A stretch of 64,000 bases of DNA from JBBSGA01 sp038254585. GTDB taxonomy: Bacteria; Chloroflexota; Chloroflexia; Chloroflexales; Kallotenuaceae. The stretch covers positions 1-64,000 of the forward strand of contig JBBSGA010000001.1 of assembly GCA_038254585.1 (NCBI GenBank). The letters run 5' to 3'. A model generated the notes under the pieces. It searched no databases. It worked only from the letters and a program-made list of their open reading frames with translations, and was not told the DNA's origin. A program made the translations under genes and the position numbers. Below, one piece after another: positions 17,954 to 26,647 of the stretch (position 1 is its first letter; every line of letters starts with the position of its first letter).

Positions 17954-18774
17954 TTCCTACCTTGATACGCCAGGAATGCCGGCAGAGCATCCTCGTCCGG
18001 CTCGCCATACCAGCGCGCGAGCGTCGCGATGATCGCGCCGAGATAGACCAACCCGCCGCCCACCCACATCAAAATGCCGCCGGTCTGCTGGTCGACCGCC
18101 GGGGAAAAGCCCCAGCCGTCGCGTAGGAGCGGTAGGATGCCCAGCCTGTCGCCCGGCCGGAGATAGAGGGGATAGAGGCCGGGCGACACAAAGGTCAGGA
18201 TGATGCCCAGGATGGTGCTGGCGGCGGCGGCGGCGAAGAGATAGAGCGCCGCGGCGACCGGCGTAAGCCGCGCTTCGCCCACCGGCGCGACGAGCGGCCA
18301 CCAGAAGGTGGCCGCCGACCCCAGGAAGCACAGATGCTCGACGACGTGGATACCTGCATGGGCTAAGGCGGCATTGTACAGGGCCGGGAGGTGCCAGAGC
18401 CACATCGTCCCGACTCCCAGGGACCAGGCTAGGAGCGGTTGTGCAAGCACGCACTCAACCCGCCGCACGGGCGGCCGGCGCAGGGCCCGCCGGACCGGTT
18501 CCCTGGGGATGCCCAGCAGCAGCAGCGGCGGCACGATCAGCAAGAGCAGGAGGTGCTGCAGCATGTGCGCGCTGAACAGGTAAGCGTCGCCCAGCGTGTC
18601 GATGGGCGATACCAGGGCGAGCAGCAGCACGCCCACGCCCGCGCCGAACCACGCCACGTCCTTTGAACAACGGAACCCGGCGGCCACCAGGTCGGCCGCC
18701 AGCAGGGCCGCGCAGCCGAGCAGCACCGAGGGCTCCCAGTTCCAGGCCGAGACCAGCAGCCGCCAGGTCGTCAT
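17950..18774 (-). CDS. ctaG: Cytochrome c oxidase assembly factor, CtaG (caa3) type
   Basis: 274 residues, about seven membrane spans. LFSAHMLQHLLLLLIVPPLLLLG and HAGIHVVEHLCFLGSAATFWWPL carry the conserved histidines of the Caa3_CtaG family, thought to deliver copper to the oxidase. The ATG overlaps the ctaE stop (ATGA), showing translational coupling. The long open frame upstream of this ATG is antisense-like and was excluded. Confidence 0.85.
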   Translation of the reverse strand: MTTWRLLVSAWNWEPSVLLGCAALLAADLVAAGFRCSKDVAWFGAGVGVLLLALVSPIDTLGDAYLFSAHMLQHLLLLLIVPPLLLLGIPREPVRRALRRPPVRRVECVLAQPLLAWSLGVGTMWLWHLPALYNAALAHAGIHVVEHLCFLGSAATFWWPLVAPVGEARLTPVAAALYLFAAAAASTILGIILTFVSPGLYPLYLRPGDRLGILPLLRDGWGFSPAVDQQTGGILMWVGGGLVYLGAIIATLARWYGEPDEDALPAFLAYQGRK

Positions 18775-19325
18775 AGCAACGGCCAGAGATAGATGATCGC
18801 GAAAATGACGATCCACACCACGTCGACAAAGTGCCAGTAGATCCCGACCGTCTCCACCGCGACCGCGTGCGGGCCGCGAAACACGCCCGCCAGCGCCAGG
18901 CCCGAGAGGATCGCGAGCGCGACGAGGCCTGAAAAGACGTGCAGCCCGTGGAACCCCGTCAGCGTGAAGAAGGTCGTGCCAAAGAGATTGCGGCTGACCG
19001 TCACGTTCGCGGCGATCAGGCGGAGGTACTCCCGGCCCTGCCCGATCAGAAAGATCGCGCCGAGCGCGAAGGTCGCGATCAGCCACAGCCGCACGCCGGG
19101 CTGGTTCTGCCGCGCGATGTTTTGCTCCGCCAGCCACAGCGTGCCGCTGCTGGCGATCAGGCAAAGGGTAAAGATGCCGGCGGTCAGCGGTGCCAGGCTG
19201 GTGGCCGCGCTGGGGCCGTTCGCAGGCCCGGCGTTGAAGTAGATATAGGCCAAGATCAGCGCGCCGAAGAAGAAGACCTCCGACGCCAGGAAGACGATCA
19301 TGCCCAGCTTGGTTTTCTCCATCAT
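18771..19325 (-). CDS. ctaE: Cytochrome c oxidase subunit III
   Basis: 184 residues, five membrane spans, the short subunit III form. Signature pieces: LASEVFFFGALILAYIYF, FTLTGFHGLHVFSGLVAL and the C-terminal YWHFVDVVWIVIFAIIYLWP. The start has two adjacent ATGs after a GGGAGGA ribosome site; the first is used here. It belongs to the haem-copper oxidase complex with ctaC and ctaD. Confidence 0.9.
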   Translation of the reverse strand: MMEKTKLGMIVFLASEVFFFGALILAYIYFNAGPANGPSAATSLAPLTAGIFTLCLIASSGTLWLAEQNIARQNQPGVRLWLIATFALGAIFLIGQGREYLRLIAANVTVSRNLFGTTFFTLTGFHGLHVFSGLVALAILSGLALAGVFRGPHAVAVETVGIYWHFVDVVWIVIFAIIYLWPLL

Positions 19326-19341
19326 GCGATCATCCTCCCGG

Positions 19342-20997
19342 CTAGTGTGCGGCCTGTTTCCAGTCGGCCAGATCGGGATGGGCCAGGTCCCACAGCGGGC
19401 GCCGGCTGCGGACCGGCGGAAGCTGATCGAAGTTGTGCGGCGGCGGCGGCGAGGTGGTCGCCCATTCCAGCGTCCAGGCCTCCCACGGGTTGTCGCCCGC
19501 GGGCGCGCCATGGCGCAGGCTGTAGATGATGTTCCAGACAAACACGAGCGCGGAGATGGCCGCGACCGTGGCGCCCACCGTCGAGATCAGGTTCATCGTG
19601 CCCCAGCCGGGCAGGTCGGGATAGGTGTAAATCCGCCGCGGCATGCCGATCAGCCCCAGTAAGTGCTGGACGAAAAAGGTGAGGTTGAAGCCGATGAAGT
19701 TGAGCCAGAAGTGCCACAGGCCCAATCTCGTGTTAAGCATCCGCCCGGTCACCTTGGGGAACCAGTAATAGAACCCGGCAAAGACGGCGAAGAGCGTTCC
19801 GCCGACGAGCACGTAGTGGAAATGCGCGACCAGGTAATAGGTATCCTCCACCTGCCAATCGATCGGGAAGACCGCGAAGGTCACGCCGCTGAGCCCGCCG
19901 ATCATAAAGGTCACGAGAAAGAAGACGGCGAATAGCATGGGGACGGTAAAGCGGATCGCGCCGCCCCACATGGTCGCGGTCCAGTTGAAAATCTTGATGC
20001 CGGTCGGAATCGCAATCAGGCTCGAGGTGGCCCCCATCAAAACGTCCCACGTAGGGCCCAAGCCGGCCGCGAACATATGGTGCGCCCACACGCCATAGCT
20101 CAGGAAGGCGATCGCGACGGTCGAGCCGGCCACGACTTCATAGCCGAAGATCGGCTTGCGCGAAAAGACCGGGATCACCTCGGAGATCATGCCGAAGGCC
20201 GGCAGCACCAAGATATAGACTTCCGGGTGCCCGAACGCCCAGAACAAGTGCTGCCAGAGCAGGGCCGATCCGCCGCGGGCAAAAAAGTGCGCGTTGAACT
20301 GCCGGTCGATCAGCAGCATCGCCAGCGCCGCGTTGAGGACCGGGAGCGCGGCAAGAATCAAGAAGGAGTTGATGAAGGTCATCCAGGCAAAGAGCGGGAG
20401 CCGGCGCATCGTCAGCCCGGGCGCGCGCATCGTCAGGACGGTCACGATGAAATTGACGGCGGCCAGCACCGAACCGATGCCCGTGACGAGCAGACCGAGC
20501 ACCCAGTAGTCGACGCCCGCGCCCGGCGAATACGGCTGTTCGCTGAGCGGCGTGTAGCTAAACCAGCCGGCATCCGGCGCGCCGCCGGCGACGAAGCTGA
20601 AATAGATCAGCAGGCCGCCAAAGAGCAGCAGCCAGAATCCAAACGCGTTCAACCGTGGAAACGCCATGTCGGGTGCGCCGATCATCAGCGGCAGGAGATA
20701 GTTGCCGAAGCCGATCAGCATCGGCATGCCCATCAGGAAGACCATGGTCGTGCCGTGCATCGTGAAAAGCTGGTCGTAGAGCTGTGGCGAAATCAAGGTG
20801 TTGTTGGGCCGGGCAAGCTGCATACGCATAAGCTGTGCTTCGAAACCGCCCACGACCAAGAAGAACAATGCCGTCACAATGTACATGATGCCGATCTGCT
20901 TGTGATCGACCGAGGCCACCCAGCTCAACAGCCCTTGAGGTTTTCCAACTCTGGGGAAGGCTTCGGACGATCCCGGCGCCAGCGTAACGTCACTCAT
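19342..20997 (-). CDS. ctaD: Cytochrome c oxidase subunit I
   Basis: 551 residues, about 12 membrane spans. Low-spin haem ligand in FTMHGTTMVFLMGMP; the CuB His and cross-linked Tyr in WAFGHPEVYILVLPAFG, which marks an A-family oxidase; further ligands in HHMFAAG and VAHFHYVLVGG. Catalyses oxygen reduction coupled to proton pumping. The ATG overlaps the ctaC stop (ATGA at 20994-20997). Confidence 0.95.
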   Translation of the reverse strand: MSDVTLAPGSSEAFPRVGKPQGLLSWVASVDHKQIGIMYIVTALFFLVVGGFEAQLMRMQLARPNNTLISPQLYDQLFTMHGTTMVFLMGMPMLIGFGNYLLPLMIGAPDMAFPRLNAFGFWLLLFGGLLIYFSFVAGGAPDAGWFSYTPLSEQPYSPGAGVDYWVLGLLVTGIGSVLAAVNFIVTVLTMRAPGLTMRRLPLFAWMTFINSFLILAALPVLNAALAMLLIDRQFNAHFFARGGSALLWQHLFWAFGHPEVYILVLPAFGMISEVIPVFSRKPIFGYEVVAGSTVAIAFLSYGVWAHHMFAAGLGPTWDVLMGATSSLIAIPTGIKIFNWTATMWGGAIRFTVPMLFAVFFLVTFMIGGLSGVTFAVFPIDWQVEDTYYLVAHFHYVLVGGTLFAVFAGFYYWFPKVTGRMLNTRLGLWHFWLNFIGFNLTFFVQHLLGLIGMPRRIYTYPDLPGWGTMNLISTVGATVAAISALVFVWNIIYSLRHGAPAGDNPWEAWTLEWATTSPPPPHNFDQLPPVRSRRPLWDLAHPDLADWKQAAH

Positions 20998-21926
20998 TTG
21001 AGAGTCTCCATATAGGCGACGAGCGCGCGCACGTCACTAGCGCTCAACTGTAGATTGGGCATAAAGGAGCCCGGCTTAAGGGCCTGGGGATCCGCGAGCC
21101 AGCTCGTAAGGTTCGCCGGTGTGTTCTGCAAGAGGCCGGCCGCGAGCGTCTGGCGGCTCGCCACGTGGGTGAGATCCGGAGCAACGCGCGCCTGGGCCCC
21201 CGTGCCGCTGATGGCATGGCAATTCACGCAGGTCATTTGCTGGAAGAGCTTTGCGCCCTGCGCCACGTCGCCGCCGGCCGCGGCCGGCGCGCCCCGCAGT
21301 TGCTGCTGTTGCCAGGCGTCGAACTCAGCCTGGGGCTGCGCAATGGCGAGCAGGCGCATCCAGGCATGCTGCACACCGCAATACTCAGAGCAGGCGCCCC
21401 CGTAGGCGCCCGGTTTGTCCGCCTCCATCCAGATATAATTGGTTTTGCCCGGCACCATGTCGCGCTTGGGGCCAAGCTGCGGTATCCAAAAGTTATGGAC
21501 CACATCGGCGGACTCAAGCTGGACGAGCAGCGGCTTCCCGGTCGGGATATGGATCTCGTTGGCTGTGATGGCGCCGGACTTCGGATACTGGACCTCCCAC
21601 CACCATTGATGGCCGACCACGACTAGGTCGGGCTTCTGCTGCCCAACCGGCGGGTCGGCCGTGCGCATCGCGACCAGTGTCAAGCTAAAAACCACGACCA
21701 GCACCAGGGCCGGCGCGACGGTCCAGGCGATTTCAAGCCGGCGATTCCCGGCGATCTGCCGCGGCTCAGGCTGGCCCGGCCGGCCGCGGAAGCGGTACGC
21801 GATGTAGATGATCAGACCGGTGACGAGGAGAAAGATCAGCGCGGCGATGACCAGGTTCAGGACAAACAGACGCGAGATCGCGAGCGCCTGCGGCGAGCGT
21901 GGAGTGAAAGGCGAGCTAGTCTCCAT
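20994..21926 (-). CDS. ctaC: Cytochrome c oxidase subunit II with fused cytochrome c (caa3 type)
   Basis: 310 residues. Two N-terminal membrane spans, the aromatic electron path GHQWWWEVQYP, the CuA site CSEYCGVQHAWM, and a C-terminal cytochrome c with CVNCH and an axial Met in SFMPNLQ. The fused haem domain makes a caa3-type oxidase that can accept electrons from the cytochrome c domain of the b-c fusion without a soluble carrier. It starts 60 bases after poxB on the same strand. That gap holds a TAAAAT word and an AGCCGTG/CACGGCT inverted repeat, so a secondary promoter is possible. Confidence 0.93.
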   Translation of the reverse strand: METSSPFTPRSPQALAISRLFVLNLVIAALIFLLVTGLIIYIAYRFRGRPGQPEPRQIAGNRRLEIAWTVAPALVLVVVFSLTLVAMRTADPPVGQQKPDLVVVGHQWWWEVQYPKSGAITANEIHIPTGKPLLVQLESADVVHNFWIPQLGPKRDMVPGKTNYIWMEADKPGAYGGACSEYCGVQHAWMRLLAIAQPQAEFDAWQQQQLRGAPAAAGGDVAQGAKLFQQMTCVNCHAISGTGAQARVAPDLTHVASRQTLAAGLLQNTPANLTSWLADPQALKPGSFMPNLQLSASDVRALVAYMETLK

Positions 21927-21986
21927 TCCGTACCCCTTCAGCCGTGACCATCCACGGCCACGGCTCTTTAAGGTCGCGGCCCTATT

Positions 21987-23741
21987 TTAGATCACTTCGC
22001 GAACTCGATCCTCGAGCACGGTCTTGATGATATCCCAGCGATCTTTCTCGCCGCGGGCCAGGGCTTCGGCAAACTTCAGGGCCTGCGTCGTCGAGATCTT
22101 GCCGGGCATCGGTGGCTCGCTCGGATCGACCACCGCCTGCACCACCGCCGGGCCAGGGTGTGCGAGTGCCTCGCGCAGCACCGACTCGGCGTCTTCCGGA
22201 TCCTCGATCGTAAACCCTCCGGCACCGCACGCCTTGGCATAGGCCTCGAAGTCGATCGGCTGCAGCTGCACCCCGAACTGCGGGTTGCCTTCGAGTACCA
22301 TTTGCTCCCACTTGATCATGCCCAGAACGTCGTTCTTGATGATGATCACCTTGACGGGAAGGTTGTACTTGACCAGCGTCGCGACCTCGCCCATCAGCAT
22401 GGTGAAGCCTCCATCGCCCACCACACAGACCACCTGGCGCCCGGGATAGGCGACGGCGGCGCCGACGCTATAGGGCAATCCGTTGGCCATCGTCGCCAGC
22501 GTGCCCGAGAGGGAAAACTGCATCGTGCCGCGTATCTGAATATAGCGGGCGGCCCAGGTGGCAATCGTGCCGCTGTCCGAAGAGACGATCGCGTCGTCGT
22601 CGAGCAGCTTGGAGAGATGGTGGGTTACTACCTGCGGCTTCATCGGCTTGTCGGTGCGGGTGCCGCGCTCCTCCATGACCTTGTTCCAATCGCGCATGCG
22701 CTCCTGAGCCTGCTCCAGGAAGCTGCGATCGTCTTTGCGCTTGATCATCGGAAGCAAGGCCCGCAGGACGCCGAGGCAATCTCCCGCCAGCCCGACATCC
22801 GCCGCGTGACGCAGACCGATGCGGGCGGGATCGACGTCGATCTGGATCGTCTTGGCCGTGCCCGGCTTGGGATAGAACTCCATGTACGGGAAGCTGCTGC
22901 CCGCGATGATCAGCGTGTCGCACTCCTCCATCGCATCCTGGGACGGCGCCGTGCCGAGCAGGCCGATACCACCGGTTGTAAAGGGACTGTCGTCCGGCAC
23001 TACCGCTTTGCCGAGCAGCGGCTTGACGATCGGGCCCGCCACGCGGTCGGCCAGCTGGAGCACCTCGTCCCGTGCGTTGAGACAGCCACGGCCAGCCAGG
23101 ATCACGACTTTCTTACCCGCGTTGATGATGTCGGCGGCCTCCTGGAGCGCGTCCTGGGGCGGCAGCGGATAGGCAGCGGCGAAGACCCTGGCGCTATGCT
23201 TCGCAATATTGGCGCTGGAGCGCTGGTCGTCGGAGGTCGTCCAGTCCTGGATGTCCTTGGGAATCGTGATGTGCGCGACCGTCCGCTGTGAGAGGGCCGT
23301 CTTGATCGCCTCGTCCACGACGTTGTTGACGTGCGCGGGGCCCATGACGCGCTGGTTATAGGCGGCGACGTCCATGAAGAGCTTGTCGAGATCGACGTCC
23401 TGCTGGTAGTGCGTGCCGATCAGATCGTGAAAGGTGTGCCCGGTGATCGCCAGCACCGGCTGGCCGTCGCACTTGGCGTCGTAGAGGCCGTTAAGCAGAT
23501 GAATACCGCCCGGCCCAGAGGTCGCCAGGCAGACGCCGAGCCGGCCGGTGTACTTGGCATAACCGACCGCTGCAAACGCGGCCGCCTCTTCATGCCGCAC
23601 CTGGATGAACTTGATCTGCTCCTGATGTGTGCGCAGGGCCTCAAAGATCCCGTTGATTCCATCGCCGGGAAAGCCGAAGATCGTCTCTACTTCCCACGCC
23701 ACGAGGCGATCGACGAGCAGATCTGCCACCGTTTTTGCCAT
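21987..23741 (-). CDS. poxB: Thiamine-diphosphate pyruvate:quinone oxidoreductase / pyruvate oxidase-like
   Basis: 584 residues. Three-domain ThDP enzyme: N-terminal PYR domain with the catalytic Glu region (IQVRHEEAAAFAAVGYAKYTG), a central FAD-type domain (GRGCLNARDEV, GLLGT) and a C-terminal PP domain with the ThDP motif VVGDGGFTMLMGE...IIIKND. This layout fits PoxB/pyruvate oxidase better than acetolactate synthase. PoxB decarboxylates pyruvate to acetate and CO2 and passes electrons to the quinone pool, without proton pumping. The gene lies behind the phased-repeat promoter and directly before the oxidase genes, so it would feed that same chain. A C-terminal lipid-binding segment is not evident, so the electron acceptor is uncertain. 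Confidence 0.82.
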   Translation of the reverse strand: MAKTVADLLVDRLVAWEVETIFGFPGDGINGIFEALRTHQEQIKFIQVRHEEAAAFAAVGYAKYTGRLGVCLATSGPGGIHLLNGLYDAKCDGQPVLAITGHTFHDLIGTHYQQDVDLDKLFMDVAAYNQRVMGPAHVNNVVDEAIKTALSQRTVAHITIPKDIQDWTTSDDQRSSANIAKHSARVFAAAYPLPPQDALQEAADIINAGKKVVILAGRGCLNARDEVLQLADRVAGPIVKPLLGKAVVPDDSPFTTGGIGLLGTAPSQDAMEECDTLIIAGSSFPYMEFYPKPGTAKTIQIDVDPARIGLRHAADVGLAGDCLGVLRALLPMIKRKDDRSFLEQAQERMRDWNKVMEERGTRTDKPMKPQVVTHHLSKLLDDDAIVSSDSGTIATWAARYIQIRGTMQFSLSGTLATMANGLPYSVGAAVAYPGRQVVCVVGDGGFTMLMGEVATLVKYNLPVKVIIIKNDVLGMIKWEQMVLEGNPQFGVQLQPIDFEAYAKACGAGGFTIEDPEDAESVLREALAHPGPAVVQAVVDPSEPPMPGKISTTQALKFAEALARGEKDRWDIIKTVLEDRVREVI

Positions 23742-23826
23742 AACCAGGCTCTCCTTCCGCGGCTCACTTCGCAGTACGACGCGGGCGACTTCGCTCGCGT
23801 CCGGTAAACCGCTTCTCTATTATTGT

Positions 23827-24069
23827 TCAAGCACCGTTTTCGTGCGACCTAGCACGCCGCAGGCCTGCGCGCAGCGCTTCGGCCGGGTCGAGATAGAGCT
23901 CGGCCGCGCGCTCCTGGGGGCCGTCACACCACGTGTAGAAGCCGCCGCCCCATGCCGCCTCGACGACATAGACCATACACTGCTCCCCCTGGACCCTTAC
24001 CCAGCGGCCGGAGAGAGCTATCTCGCCCTCGAGACCCAGCGCCTGAAGCGCTTCTTCGAGTCGTGTCAT
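23827..24069 (-). CDS. Hypothetical protein (80 aa), first gene behind the phased-repeat promoter
   Basis: MTRLEEALQALGLEGEIALSGRW..., 80 residues, soluble, with a strand-rich middle (VYVVEAAWGGGFYTWCDG) and a helical C-terminus. Not recognised. GGGGA before the ATG at 24069 sets the start; a GTG at 24090 is an alternative. It follows the array at 24126-24201 by about 50 bases of leader and precedes poxB by 86 bases, so it probably shares that transcript. Confidence 0.6.
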   Translation of the reverse strand: MTRLEEALQALGLEGEIALSGRWVRVQGEQCMVYVVEAAWGGGFYTWCDGPQERAAELYLDPAEALRAGLRRARSHENGA

Positions 24070-24125
24070 CGGTCCGTCCCCGGTCCGCACGCAGGTGGAC
24101 GACGGTGCACGCTACGTCGAGTTGC

Positions 24126-24201
24126 ATTGTACGTTCGAGGCGTGAATATGCTGGTTAGCGCCGGTGAACGACCGTATTAACGCCGGTGAATATAGGTGAA
24201 C
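24126..24201 (-). promoter_or_regulatory. Phased 11-bp direct-repeat activator site plus -10 box (copy A)
   Basis: Read on the minus strand: GTTCACC, ATTCACC, TTAATAC, GTTCACC, CTAACCA, ATTCACG, each about 11 bp after the last (24142-24200), then 10 bp, then TACAAT (24126-24131). No -35 is present; the last repeat takes its place. This is the geometry of PhoB/PhoP/RegX3 sites, where an OmpR-family activator replaces -35 recognition. The same layout recurs at 35915-35990 with no gap in the alignment (48 of 63 bases identical over the repeats). It points at the 80-aa gene, poxB and the respiratory genes beyond. Confidence 0.75.
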
Positions 24202-24205
24202 AGGA

Positions 24206-24411
24206 GACAGGGGATAGGAGCGAGCAGGTGGCGGATCTATGGAGCCGAGGTCGGACGTACGCAGGGGAGGAGGCAGCCGCGCGGGCGGCGGCCCCGCCGC
24301 CATCCCTAGATGCGACGCCCCTGTGCTCGCCCCCGTCTCCTTGGCCCATATTATCGATCACCTGCCACCTCTGCCTCTGTCCCCACCGCTATCTCCCTTA
24401 TCTCCCATCCC
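24206..24411. other. Intergenic stretch after the regulator gene; G/C hairpin, no gene
   Basis: The stretch is purine-rich near the repeat array and pyrimidine-rich near the regulator stop on the plus strand. A perfect GGCGGCGG/CCGCCGCC hairpin (24284-24301) may end the regulator transcript, though no T-run follows. No protein-like frame was seen. Confidence 0.35.
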
Positions 24412-25107
24412 CTAGCTTGATCGCACGAAGCGATAGCCGATGCCCCACTCCGTCTGGATGTAGCGGGGATGCTCGGCGTCATCGCCGAGCTTCTGGCGGA
24501 GCCGGCGGACGAAGACCTTGAGATAGTTCGCATCGCCGACGCAGTGCTCTCCCCATACCTGATCGAGAAGGAACTGGTGCGGAAGAATCTGGCCCGCGTG
24601 ACGCACAAGCTCCTCCAGCAAGCGGTACTCAGTGGAGGTGAGCCGGACCTGCTCACCGCCGACACGCACCTCGTGCGTCGAGAAGTCAAGCTGAAGGTCG
24701 CCAGCCGTGAATGCCGAGCCCGGCACACCGTGGCCGCCGGTCGCACGGCGCACGAGTGCGCGCAGCCGTGCTAGGAGCTCGAGATGGTCGAAAGGCTTGG
24801 TGAGGTAGTCGTCGGCGCCAAGATCGAACGCGCGCACCTTGTCGATCGTTCCGTCGCGAACGGTGAGCATCAGGATCGGCACGGCCGAGACCTCGCGGAT
24901 GCGGCGGCAAACCTCGAAGCCGTCGGGGGGCGGGATCGAAACGTCGAGGACGATCAGGTCCGGGTGCTCTTCCCCGAATCGCTGCATTCCGTCGGCGCCA
25001 TTGGCCGCGATCGTGACCTGGCAGCCCGGCCACGTCATGCGGGCGCCGAAGGCCACAACCTCCGCGACGTCCTGTGCGTCCTCTACGATCAAGAGCTTCA
25101 GACTCAT
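24412..25107 (-). CDS. OmpR/PhoB-family response regulator
   Basis: 231 residues. Receiver domain (1-120) with VEDAQD, phosphoacceptor in LIVLDVSIPPPDG (about residue 54), LTVRD and LTKPFDH; winged-helix Trans_reg_C domain (about 130-230) with LTSTEYRLLEELVRHAGQIL and YIQTEWGIGYRF. KdpE/PhoB-like. Members of this family bind direct repeats about 11 bp apart as tandem dimers, which is exactly the pattern found 200 bases past its 3' end (24126-24201) and at 35915-35990. It is translationally coupled to its kinase (ATGA at 25104-25107). Confidence 0.92.
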   Translation of the reverse strand: MSLKLLIVEDAQDVAEVVAFGARMTWPGCQVTIAANGADGMQRFGEEHPDLIVLDVSIPPPDGFEVCRRIREVSAVPILMLTVRDGTIDKVRAFDLGADDYLTKPFDHLELLARLRALVRRATGGHGVPGSAFTAGDLQLDFSTHEVRVGGEQVRLTSTEYRLLEELVRHAGQILPHQFLLDQVWGEHCVGDANYLKVFVRRLRQKLGDDAEHPRYIQTEWGIGYRFVRSS

Positions 25108-26375
25108 AGCTGTCCCTCGTCTTGTTGCGGCAGTGCAATCTTGAAGGTCGTACCTTGCCCCGGCACACTCTCGGCCCAGATTCGCCCGCCATGCAGGGCG
25201 ACAATGCCGCGAGCGATCGGAAGTCCGAGACCGGAGCCATCCCGAGCGGTGTCGAGCCGCCGAAAGCGCTCAAAGATATCCTCGAGCATCCCGGCCGGGA
25301 TGCCGGGGCCGTTGTCGCTCACGCAAAGGCAAGCCTCGTGCGCATCTGCTCTTCCGCTGATAGCAATGCGCGTTCCGGGGGCTGTATGCCGGTGGGCGTT
25401 GGAGAGCAGGTTCACGATGACCTGCTCCAGGCGACGCCTGTCGCCGGTATAGGGCAGCGGCTCGGGAAGATCGACTTCCAGGATCTGCCCCTTCTCGCGC
25501 AGCAGCGGGTAGATCATGGACATCGCATCTGCGACAACTGTGCGGAGGTCGAGGTGCTCAGGCTCGAGCTGGAGGGCGCCCGCTTCGAGCTGGTTGAAAG
25601 CAAGCAGGTCGTTGATATGCATGCGCAGACGCTCGATATTTCGGCGGACGTTTCCGAGCAGCTGCTGCTCGTCCGGGCGCATACGATCGGCCAGACTCGT
25701 CTCTGCCAGGCCGAGCCCGGCCCGGGCCGCCGTCAGCGGCGTCTGGAGGTTGTGCGAGACCGTCGAGATGAACTCGTCGCGGATAGAGGTGAGATGCTCG
25801 AGGTGCTCCGCTTCGTCGCGGACGCGGCGGGAGGCGGTTTGCTCAAGCGCCAGCCGCCGGGTCAGGATCGCGGTTCCGACGCCCGATAGCGCGAGCACGA
25901 CGAGCCGCGCCCCCAGCTCGCGAATCTCCATCCTCGTCACCACGGCCGAGCTGAAGGTCGGGTTGATCGCGATCGCGACGACGATCGCGATCAACGTGTA
26001 GACGAGGCTCCCGCGGAGGGTCATGCTGGCCGCGGCACAGACGACCGCGAGGAAGAAGAAATCGAAGAGTGGCCCATTGGGCTCGCCGCCCAGAAAATAG
26101 ATCATCCCGGCCACCGGAAGGTCGAGCACGGCGGCATATGCGTAGCAGCGCGACCAGCCCGTGAAGCTCTGACATAGGTCGACGCCGAGGTTATAGGCGG
26201 CAAAGAGCAGGATCAGCGACCATGTCGGGAGTGCGTGACCACGCATGGTGGGCTCAAATAGCGTCGACACGAACAGCGCGAAGATCGTAATCCAGCGGAC
26301 GCGAGACAACGAGTCTTCCAGGAAGCGCCATGGCTCCGGCTGTGTGGGAGCTTCTCTTTCGGCTACGCTCTTCAT
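25104..26375 (-). CDS. Membrane sensor histidine kinase, partner of the OmpR-type regulator
   Basis: 423 residues. Six or so hydrophobic spans (about residues 25-180, including the short loop FLGGEPNGPLFDFFFL) form a compact membrane sensor without a large outer domain, like kinases that sense membrane or redox state. HisKA has VSHNLQTPLTAARAG, an unusual Asn-Leu-Gln after the phosphoacceptor His. The HATPase domain shows NLLSNAHRHTAPG, DNGPGIP and GSGLGLPIARGI. The start at 26375 was chosen from MKSVAERE after an AGGTAGG site; the open frame continues upstream without protein character. The gene is coupled to the regulator. Confidence 0.88.
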   Translation of the reverse strand: MKSVAEREAPTQPEPWRFLEDSLSRVRWITIFALFVSTLFEPTMRGHALPTWSLILLFAAYNLGVDLCQSFTGWSRCYAYAAVLDLPVAGMIYFLGGEPNGPLFDFFFLAVVCAAASMTLRGSLVYTLIAIVVAIAINPTFSSAVVTRMEIRELGARLVVLALSGVGTAILTRRLALEQTASRRVRDEAEHLEHLTSIRDEFISTVSHNLQTPLTAARAGLGLAETSLADRMRPDEQQLLGNVRRNIERLRMHINDLLAFNQLEAGALQLEPEHLDLRTVVADAMSMIYPLLREKGQILEVDLPEPLPYTGDRRRLEQVIVNLLSNAHRHTAPGTRIAISGRADAHEACLCVSDNGPGIPAGMLEDIFERFRRLDTARDGSGLGLPIARGIVALHGGRIWAESVPGQGTTFKIALPQQDEGQL

Positions 26376-26483
26376 TGACCTACCTACGGCACTCCTCTGC
26401 CAGCTCCTAGATCCAGTGCGCCGTTCAGCGAGCCTCTGATCATACTTCAGGGGATCAACCAATAGCCCACACAATATTTCATC

Positions 26484-26495
26484 GTATCGCGATAC
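26484..26495. promoter_or_regulatory. 12-bp perfect palindrome, possible operator upstream of the kinase
   Basis: GTATCGCGATAC is a perfect palindrome about 110 bases before the kinase start, in the 270-base divergent region shared with the HPP gene. Operator-like by form only; no regulator is identified. Confidence 0.3.
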
Positions 26496-26647
26496 AACTA
26501 CGTCAGGACGGACCGCGAGATCTATTCGCATCACCGTGGACGACAACGGCGCAGAGTGGGTTCGAGGGGAGCAGGAAGATCGCCGCGTCGGCAAGCGCTC
26601 CCGGCGGCGGCCCGAGGGTTGCAGTAATCAGGATAGAAGGAGCGTGG

